From the NCBI GenBank assembly GCA_016933095.1, contig JAFGBP010000003.1:1-9581 (forward strand): 9,581 nt of DNA, written 5' to 3'. The translations under genes were made by a program, and so were the position numbers. Under the pieces are notes generated by a model. The model was not told the DNA's origin and did no database searches. It saw only the letters and a list, made by a program, of their open reading frames with translations. How positions within the stretch are numbered: position 1 is the first letter of the stretch; each line of letters begins with the position of its first letter. This stretch comes from Candidatus Woesearchaeota archaeon (lineage in GTDB: Archaea > Nanobdellota > Nanobdellia > Woesearchaeales > SM23-78). Positions 1 to 7,500 of this stretch are shown here, piece by piece.

Positions 1-1492
1 CTGCAGCAAACACGCACGCGTCATAAGAGTCGTCACCAAAATTGAACATGAAATCAGTGGATTCAGGAGCAGAGACGTCCCCTTCAGGCCATGAATTAGC
101 CGGAGGCTCTTCAGGAGGATCTGCACTGGAAATTGCACTGGAAATCGGAGTGCCGGTTGAGGCAATGGATGATGACCTATAACCTCCCTTACCATCGGAT
201 TCCACCTTGTAGAAATATGTAGGATTCACATAAGAGCCGTAAGTAGCAAACCAAGGATTATTCACGGCCGCGTCCTGAAACTCAGTTCCCTTACACTCCC
301 AAACACCCGAGTTAGGCTCTGACTCCACGCAGAAGGGAGTGTTCCTTGCAGGAGTGTCGCTCTCTCCAGTACCGGCAAGGCAGTAATTCTGGGTCAGCTC
401 ATTGCCCCTCTGAAGGATAGTGGCATCTGAGATCTCATCGCTCCAGCCACACCCGCCACAGTTGAAAGGATCACCGACAGAGATATCAACACAACCAGAC
501 TTTGCTGTCGTGCCTGAACCACTAGTGCTATAGCTTCCAGGAGGAAGAAGATAAGGAAAAGCAACACCGTACATGTCCTTGCTAGAACCAGGCCTGGCAT
601 GTACCAAAGGCTGATCTGTCGAAGGAACAGGACACCACTTGCACTGGGAATTCCTCGAAGGCTCAGTGAAGAGGTTCAAGTCGCCCTGGCATTCCTTCAT
701 GCTCCCGACATTCGCAGCCGGCCCTCCTTCAGCATAAGAAGTTCCCCTCGAAGCGCAAGGATTGCAGTCGGGACAGTTGCCCTCCCCCGGAGAGCACACG
801 CCGTCAAAGTCGCAGACGCCCGAAGGAGCAGGAGCAAAAGAATACTCTACACACACTGTGAACGTTGTCTTCAAAGTCTTGGAATAGAAATGACCGCGAC
901 TCGCTGCCTTTGGACCGCAAGCAGCCCCCTCAGGGAGGTTCTGACCGGCAGAAGGGACATAGTAAATACTCTTCACCCTAGGACCAGAACTGCCATCCTG
1001 CTTTGCCATGCACAAGACGGCCTTTTGACCCTCTTCGACAAGAGGATCCAGCTCCTTCAGATCAATATGAAGAGTGCCATAAGGCTCGCCAGCATACATC
1101 CACCCTTTGCCGCGGTTCTTGCATATGTTCCTAATGTCCCCGCTGACACCTGCCTTTTTCTGGGTGAGCACTTCATCCACAGAGCCAGGACCATTAGGTG
1201 TACGCGTCGAGTTATAGACAAAGAAATATACAAAGACATCGCTAATAGACTCTTCATCACAATCGACCTCCCCAGCAATGCCAAAAGAAAAAGAGTTGTC
1301 AACAACCTTCCCACGAAACTGATCCGCACACTTGTTATCCTCGTAATCATCAGCAGACACAGAAGGGATGATTGCAGAGAACATGGCGGAGATGATGACA
1401 GAAAAGACAGCCAACATGGCTAAAGAGAGGAAAACAATAGCGAAAGCTAGAAGCAAACCCTTCCTGCCCCTAATTGATCCTGAAAAATCCAA
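1..1492 (-). CDS. Cys-rich secreted/surface protein, paralog of upstream giant gene (partial, 3' end outside window)
   Basis: An uninterrupted minus-strand frame runs from TTG 1492 to the left edge: 497 codons and no stop, so the C-terminus is missing. An in-frame TGA (1493-1495) lies directly before the TTG, and the Shine-Dalgarno-like GAAGGTG is 8 nt upstream. The next in-frame ATG (codon 26) would cut into the hydrophobic core, so TTG is the best start. Residues 8-11 (RGRK) precede a long hydrophobic stretch (13-42) ending SVSA/DD, which fits a signal peptide cleaved after A47 or a membrane anchor. The rest is Cys-rich and aligns with residues ~99-569 of the neighbouring giant protein. Shared features are a CDFDGVC acidic motif (from C227), CxxC motifs at 240/243/246, 284/287 and 345/348, LQRGNELT, PWFATY, YVNP and GGYRS. 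It is probably co-transcribed with the upstream gene across a 75-nt spacer. The molecular function is not recognisable; an extracellular structural or adhesive role is inferred. Confidence 0.85.
   Translation of the reverse strand, partial: MDFSGSIRGRKGLLLAFAIVFLSLAMLAVFSVIISAMFSAIIPSVSADDYEDNKCADQFRGKVVDNSFSFGIAGEVDCDEESISDVFVYFFVYNSTRTPNGPGSVDEVLTQKKAGVSGDIRNICKNRGKGWMYAGEPYGTLHIDLKELDPLVEEGQKAVLCMAKQDGSSGPRVKSIYYVPSAGQNLPEGAACGPKAASRGHFYSKTLKTTFTVCVEYSFAPAPSGVCDFDGVCSPGEGNCPDCNPCASRGTSYAEGGPAANVGSMKECQGDLNLFTEPSRNSQCKWCPVPSTDQPLVHARPGSSKDMYGVAFPYLLPPGSYSTSGSGTTAKSGCVDISVGDPFNCGGCGWSDEISDATILQRGNELTQNYCLAGTGESDTPARNTPFCVESEPNSGVWECKGTEFQDAAVNNPWFATYGSYVNPTYFYKVESDGKGGYRSSSIASTGTPISSAISSADPPEEPPANSWPEGDVSAPESTDFMFNFGDDSYDACVFAA
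122..145. repeat. Perfect 12-bp tandem duplication (two copies)
   Basis: TGCACTGGAAAT occurs twice back to back. On the minus strand it encodes a doubled four-residue ISSA unit within the partial surface protein, in a Ser/Pro-rich linker just past its conserved Cys-rich block. It preserves the frame, so it looks like a recent slippage duplication in a flexible linker. Confidence 0.9.
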
Positions 1493-1500
1493 TCACCCAA

Positions 1501-1507
1501 CACCTTC
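1501..1507 (-). promoter_or_regulatory. Shine-Dalgarno for the TTG-started partial gene
   Basis: On the minus strand GAAGGTG ends 8 nt before TTG 1492. Its AGGTG core matches the complement of the archaeal 16S 3' end. With the in-frame TGA immediately upstream, it fixes the start. No TATA-like box was seen in this spacer, so this cistron is probably translated from a transcript that begins upstream. Confidence 0.6.
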
Positions 1508-1527
1508 TTTTCCTTCAACCTTTTTTT

Positions 1528-1550
1528 CCAGGCTCACGTTAATGAGCCGG
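1528..1550 (-). other. Intercistronic hairpin
   Basis: GGCTCA and TGAGCC form a perfect 6-bp stem around a 6-nt loop. Two further CC/GG pairs extend it past one bulged A. It lies 18 nt after the stop of the giant gene and 35 nt before the next start. In the minus-strand RNA it is followed by an A-rich stretch, not a U-tract, so it does not look like an intrinsic terminator for the co-directional genes. It could be an RNA-processing or stability element between the two cistrons, or chance. Confidence 0.45.
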
Positions 1551-1567
1551 CCACCCCACCAATCCAC

Positions 1568-4500
1568 TCAAGATTCTCTCTTGACAAAAGAGAGAACATT
1601 CCAAAGGTCCTCTGGCTCGACGAGAGGATTCCGAGCCTTCACCCTCACAAGATTTGACCCTATATCAGACACGTTGAACTCCGAAGCCAATGAAGAACGA
1701 AGAGAGGCGTCGCCGAGGAACGGCGCCAAGTCATCGCTCGTATAACCCAGATAGTCGAACACGAAGTTCGTCTGCTTCGGGCAAGTATCGCACTCGCATA
1801 TCTTCCTACCCACCCCCAAAGACTCCTTGTTACCAAACCTCACAGAATAGAGGCTTGTGAAAGTCAGGTTCGTGATGCTCTTTGAAAGCGTCGGAGGACC
1901 AGCACAGAACCATCCAAGCCAAGGAGGCAGCGTATCACAAAGCCAATCACCAAAGTCTGATTGGAGGTTTGAAATCTGCTTGTCGCTGAAGATTATTATG
2001 CCCGTATCATTGTCAAGATACATGTTAAGCAGCTTGGCATTAGGATAACCCTTCACGTTGCCCTTGACGCAAGGATACTCATAGCCCGACTCAGTCTTAC
2101 ATGTCGAATTCAAGTCAGCACCAGGGTATGCGAGCCAGAAACTCTGCCTTATGGCGTACCAGTAATCCCTTCCAATGTTCGTCTCGTTCTCAGGAAGCTC
2201 AAACTCCTGATTCAAGCTCGTCGCAAATATCCTCTGGTTATTAACCTCTCCAGGCCTAAAGTCAAGGACGCACACAGAGTTAATCTTGCCAGGATTCTGC
2301 TCTCGAATGAAAATATCCTCTGGCGCACCACAAAAGAGAGTGAAATCATCCTGCTCAGACTCCACGAGCTTTGAAAGCGTCAATGCAGCAAGCCTAGTCC
2401 TCGAACTCCAACTGCCATTCAAGCAATAATCATCATTCAGGAACTGACCGCTATTCAAGCACTGAGGATTTGCATCTGAAGAGAGGTTTCCGTTCTGAAG
2501 AGGATTGCCATTAGGATTAAGCAAACACTGACCATCAACCGGGCAGTAGCCAGACTGGCACCTATCAGGGGTATAACGCTCTGCCCCAAGGCGTCCCCAA
2601 GATCCGTCCTGACACTTGTAAGTCGCGTTGGTCTCAGGAATCCTATAAAAATCATTGAAGTCAGTCTGCTCATTGATGCACTTGCCTTTGAGGGCGTCCC
2701 AGCACTGGTTCGGAGAACAACAAGCCATCGGAACCAAACTGCCATTAGTCGACAATGTATTCATGTAACGCAAGAGATCGGAAGGGACAGCGGAGAAATG
2801 AGACCGATCCCCGGAAGATCCGCCGGCGCCAGGCTTCTTCCAGTTACCGTCAATGTCACAAAAGCGACTTCCTGCACCCGGAAGGTCAATCTGAGTGCAC
2901 ATAAGCTCATAATTGATCAGCTGCGTCGGCACAGACATGAGCCCTTCATCGGTGAAAGGATTGCTTATGTTCACCTGTGCCAAAGGCTGGTACCAAGTCG
3001 CCGAGACTCCTGCAAACGCGCCGAACTGACCAAAAGGACCAACAAACCTTTCAGATTGACCCGGAGAGCTGCTGTCATCCCTTAAGAAAGCAGTGAAAGG
3101 GATTGAATTGACATCAGCTATAGAGCCATAGGGGAATCTAACGCCGGATAAGCTAGTCGTGAACCCAAACCAAGACTCGTTGTTGAAAGTATAGCTGGCA
3201 TCAGAGACATCAAAAGCGCCTTTGACCTTTCCATCAGAAGAAAACTCTGCCAAGGAAAGCCCTCCATAAGTGTTGTTGCTCGGGAAAGTGAAGAAATAAC
3301 TGTTTCTCGACGGGAAGTATTCTCCATCAATGATATTTCTCACCCAAAGAAGAGGCTCCTTCGTGACATTCCCGAGACTTCCATTCAAGAAGATCCTCCT
3401 CTTTGAAATCATATCAGCATCCACATAGAATAAATCAAAGGCATCTTCTGCAGAGTTGTAGAACCCTATGCCTTTCTTCGTGGTATTAGGAGCAATCTGA
3501 ACCTCCCCTCCGAGAGGGGATCCGTCAGGATTGAAAAGCCTTCCAAACACTCCAGAAGAGCTCGTCCACGTGACGAGAAACTTATCGGTTCCGGCCGCAA
3601 CCGAGGAATGATAGCCGGTTCCGACATTGAAAGGAGCTGAGACCACGCCGTCTTTCGAGATCATAGCTCCCACGACAGGACCTATCTTATGAGACATCTG
3701 CGTGCACGAGACAATAAATTTTCCCTCCCCAGACATGTAATCAACGTTTCCGAATGAGGAGTTCACATCACCAAGCGAGCACTGACCTGAGATGACTGAG
3801 AACTGCCTCTTGACAAAGGATCCATCAGCCTTGAGGAGGCTTCCCATGACACCCTCGCCAGTCCAGCTCCAAAGGACAAGAAACAGGTCATCATCAGGAT
3901 CATAAGAGACCTTAAGGCCACTCAAAGGCTTTTTCTCAGGAGTGAAGATGATCTCATTCGAAAGCAACTTCTCCCCCGCAACAGAATAAAAGTTGCCCTG
4001 GATTCCTCTTCCCTCAAAGGAAAGAGCTTCAACATCCTCAACAGTATCCTGTGAAGACCAAACAGCAAGAATCTTGTTGGACTGAGTACTAAAAGCCACA
4101 TCTACCCCGGGAAGAGAGTTAGGAAGCAAATAACCAGACTGAGGAGAAGGCCCATATCGATATCCCAGATACGCATTTGTCACAGGGTTATCAGGCCATC
4201 TATAAGAGTCATTGATCAAAAGGAAATTGGCCTTAGGAAAACCATAATCCTGACCAGACTGCCACTTGTCACCCGAACAGCCGTAATAAGCTCCTCCCCC
4301 CACCCAAACGCTTTGAGCTCCCGCAGGGGATGAAGACGAAGTCGATTTCACAGCCTCGGCTGCAAAGTTGTTGTTCAAGAACCTCTTGTTCGCCACATAA
4401 TCAGAATAGAAGCACACTCCATTGCCTCCAGGATCCGCATAATACTCATTGGCAGCCAAGTCATAGGAGAGTGCGTGATCCTCATCCCCTCCTTCCGAAC

Positions 4501-7500
4501 AACACTTGGAACCAGTCCAATGCTCTCCTGCCTGACCCGCACAGGAATCCTTGTCATAATCAAGATCCATAGTCCAGTTGCCGAATGAATCACAGTAAAG
4601 CTTGTGATAAGTATCGTAATGAATCGAACCATCATCCCAGACGTGAGAGAAGTTGATCTCAACATACTGCCCTGGGAAGAAATACCTGCCAGCCCCCTCC
4701 TGGACCTCGCCAGGGATGTCTTCGCAACCATCCTGACCACAGCATATGGCGAAGAACGCGTTGCTAGTCGTCTCATCACCCTCCGGCAAGGTCTTATCCA
4801 TTGTACAAAGATATTGATGACTACCAGCCACAGACTTGTTGTAAGGAGTAACTACAGTCGGAATGTCAGCAGCAACATAATCCAGGTTCTTGAACATCTC
4901 CCCAAACTTATACAAAGGCTCATCAGGCAGCCTTGGGAAGCATACGCCAGCGGCCTTGCCATCCCTGCTTCCGAAAGGCCCGACGTAGAAATTCTCATTC
5001 ACCACACTGATCGGAAGAGTGCCAGGGCAAGGAAGGATAGTTATGTTAGACAAAAGACCGAAACCCGGAGCAAGCCAAGGCCACGCAATAGCACTAGGAC
5101 ACCTTGCAGAAGTAGCAGAGGCCGCAGTGAAACCGTCAGGATCACCAGTGCCAGGATCAGGAATAGGACCGCCAGACCCAGCAGAACCCGCTTCGTCAAA
5201 CGGAAATGACTTAGAGACATCCGCATCAATCAAGTAACCATGACCCCAAATATCCTGAGGCTCATTAGCATCAATATAATCCGCTTGGCAAAACATGACA
5301 CCCTCAGCAGTGTAATCCAAGAGACCCAACCTGTTATGAGTGCCCGTCATCCTGCAGATGGAACCCGCCCCAGGAACACCATTAGAAAGAGCATGGTAAT
5401 AATCAGCAGGACACATGTAATCCCTCATCTCACCAGATTTACCAGGATCAGCTTTATCCTCTGTCGCCAAGCACTCTGAAGCACAACCCTCGCAAAGCTC
5501 ATCCAAATCCTCCTGGTAATAAATGGAAGGAACACAACCATCACCGCCTCCCCCAGCACCATTAGGAGGAGGATTACAACCCAAGCGCGAAACTGTCAAG
5601 AGATCAACAGTGTCCACGCACATGATAAGCTTCTCACCCACGCCGATGTTCGCAATCGGATAAGGAAGAGCCGCCTCCTCCGGAAGGTAAAAGACCTCAC
5701 CCTCCTGACTAGAATCATAAGAGTCATGCCAATGGTCACCATCGCAAAGACGGGTGGCCTCACAGTTCGTCTCCCCTGACTCACGAAGCTTTCCACCGCC
5801 GCAACACTGGAGACTACCCTTAGAACCGACTTCCTTCAGCTCGAAAGTCCCTCCAGTCTGCATCTCACACGCATACTCCTCCCAATCCACAGCATTGCCA
5901 TAACTATACCCGGTACCCTCAGCAGGAATCTCGTTAATCTGAGCAGTCCCGTCTGAAGTAGTCGTGCCAGGATCAGGAGGAGGAGCACCTGATGATTGAC
6001 AAGTACAAGAACAAGGCTGGCCAACAAAACAACCACCGGACTGAAGAGAAGGCAAATAGCCGACACCACAATTATTGATACGAACCTGACACCCTGAAGT
6101 ATCCTGGCCTGTCTGGACGCACATTCCAGTGCAAGTGCCAGCACCACCAGCACCGCCTGCGCCTCCAGAACCACCCACAATGCCGTCGATGTATGACAAA
6201 GGCTCTCCCTCGAAATCCTTAGGAACAGAACGATAGCCGCCCTGACCATCATACTCGACGTCATAAAAGTAATAAGGATTCACATAATCAGTGTAAGTCG
6301 CGAACCAAGGACTCTCAATAGCCTGGTAATAATCAGGATCATCCTCGTTGACGCACTTCCAGATGCCAGTCTCAAAGCCCTTCTGCACGCAATAAGGAGC
6401 ATTTTTATCAGGAGCGCCGCCCGCACCAACGCTATCAAAACAAAAGCCACTCGTAAGCTCATTCCCCCTCTGAAGCTGGGAGAGAGAAGTAATCTCCTCG
6501 CCCCAACCGCAAAGCCCACAATTGAAAGGATCGCCGATCTTCACGTCAACACAGCCCGATCGGGCGCTACGATCAGCGCTCGTGCTGTAGCTCTTTTCAG
6601 GCAAGAGATAAGGGAAAGAGATGCCATCACCAAAAGGAGCCGCCTCGACACCCCTCGCATGCACGATCGGCTGGTCAGGCTCATAAGGCACAGGACACCA
6701 CTTGCACTTGCCATTCCTAGAATACATGCTCCCAGGATTCAAGTCACCCTGACAGGCAATGATGTCATCCTCCAACATGGGATCACTGTAAGAGGATGAC
6801 CTTGAAACGCACGGAGAACAATCATCACAACCCCCCACATAAAGCTCCTCTTGCGTGCAGACACCATCGTTATCGCAGACGGCCTGGCTGCCAATGATAG
6901 CATAGCAATACTCATCAGTATTCCACACAAGCCCTGGCACATCATGATCCTCGTCGTAGAACATATAATACTTATCCACAGGCTTCATGCACAAAGCATA
7001 AGACTTCTGAAGCGCAGGACTGTAATAACCCCCTTTATGAATTGCACCAGGAGTAGAACAAGGAACCAAGCTACCAGCCGAAGAAAGTACTGACGCACTC
7101 TCCAATTTCAGGCTAGAAACCCTGTAAGGCAGCATCCATATCTTATTATCATCACAGTTATCTTCAGGCTTGTTGAAACCATGGGAATCTACACCCCAAG
7201 GAGTAACACATTCTCCGTCGTCGTTCTCTTCACAAATATTTGCAGGCCCTGTCCAACCACACAGCACCGTCACGATTGTCTCATCACTGTTACTCAAAGG
7301 CCGGAAGACATGAACAGTATCAGGAAGGGCCTGCCAAGAGCCCCATGATGAATCCGGAACATCAGGCCTCAGGCTCGTGCAAAAACCAGAAATCTCATTC
7401 ACAATAGCCCCAGGATCCTTATAAGGATCCGAAGCGTTGTAAATAGCCGAATAAAGGAATACATCTCCCAAAGCATCAGCAGCACTACAAGAATATTTAT

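Noticed and set aside
1..6. PstI-type CTGCAG palindrome at the very left edge
   Set aside because: It falls inside the coding frame of the partial gene. It could reflect a clone or window boundary, or chance, and carries no biological signal by itself.
599..1423. Open frame of 274 codons on the plus strand
   Set aside because: It lies opposite the partial surface-protein gene, whose minus frame shows a signal segment and clear paralogy. The plus product is Arg-rich and low in recognisable structure, typical of an antisense shadow.
1528..1550. Intrinsic terminator for the giant gene
   Set aside because: In the transcribed direction the hairpin is followed by an A-run, not a T-run. The T-run lies on the opposite strand, where no gene is supported.
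1368..1745. Plus-strand frame of 125 codons spanning the intercistronic spacer
   Set aside because: It overlaps the 5' end of one minus-strand gene and the 3' end of the other, has no recognisable motifs, and no promoter or Shine-Dalgarno was seen for it.
4604..5209. Plus-strand frame of 201 codons
   Set aside because: It lies wholly antisense to the giant gene, with Arg/Ser/Pro-rich composition expected from reading Cys/Gly/Asp-rich coding DNA backwards.
6809..6877. Dockerin or EF-hand call for the CDNDGVC loop
   Set aside because: Only one short D-x-D-G loop is present per protein, it is bounded by cysteines, and there is no duplicated 22-residue dockerin unit. I kept it only as an acidic Cys-rich motif.
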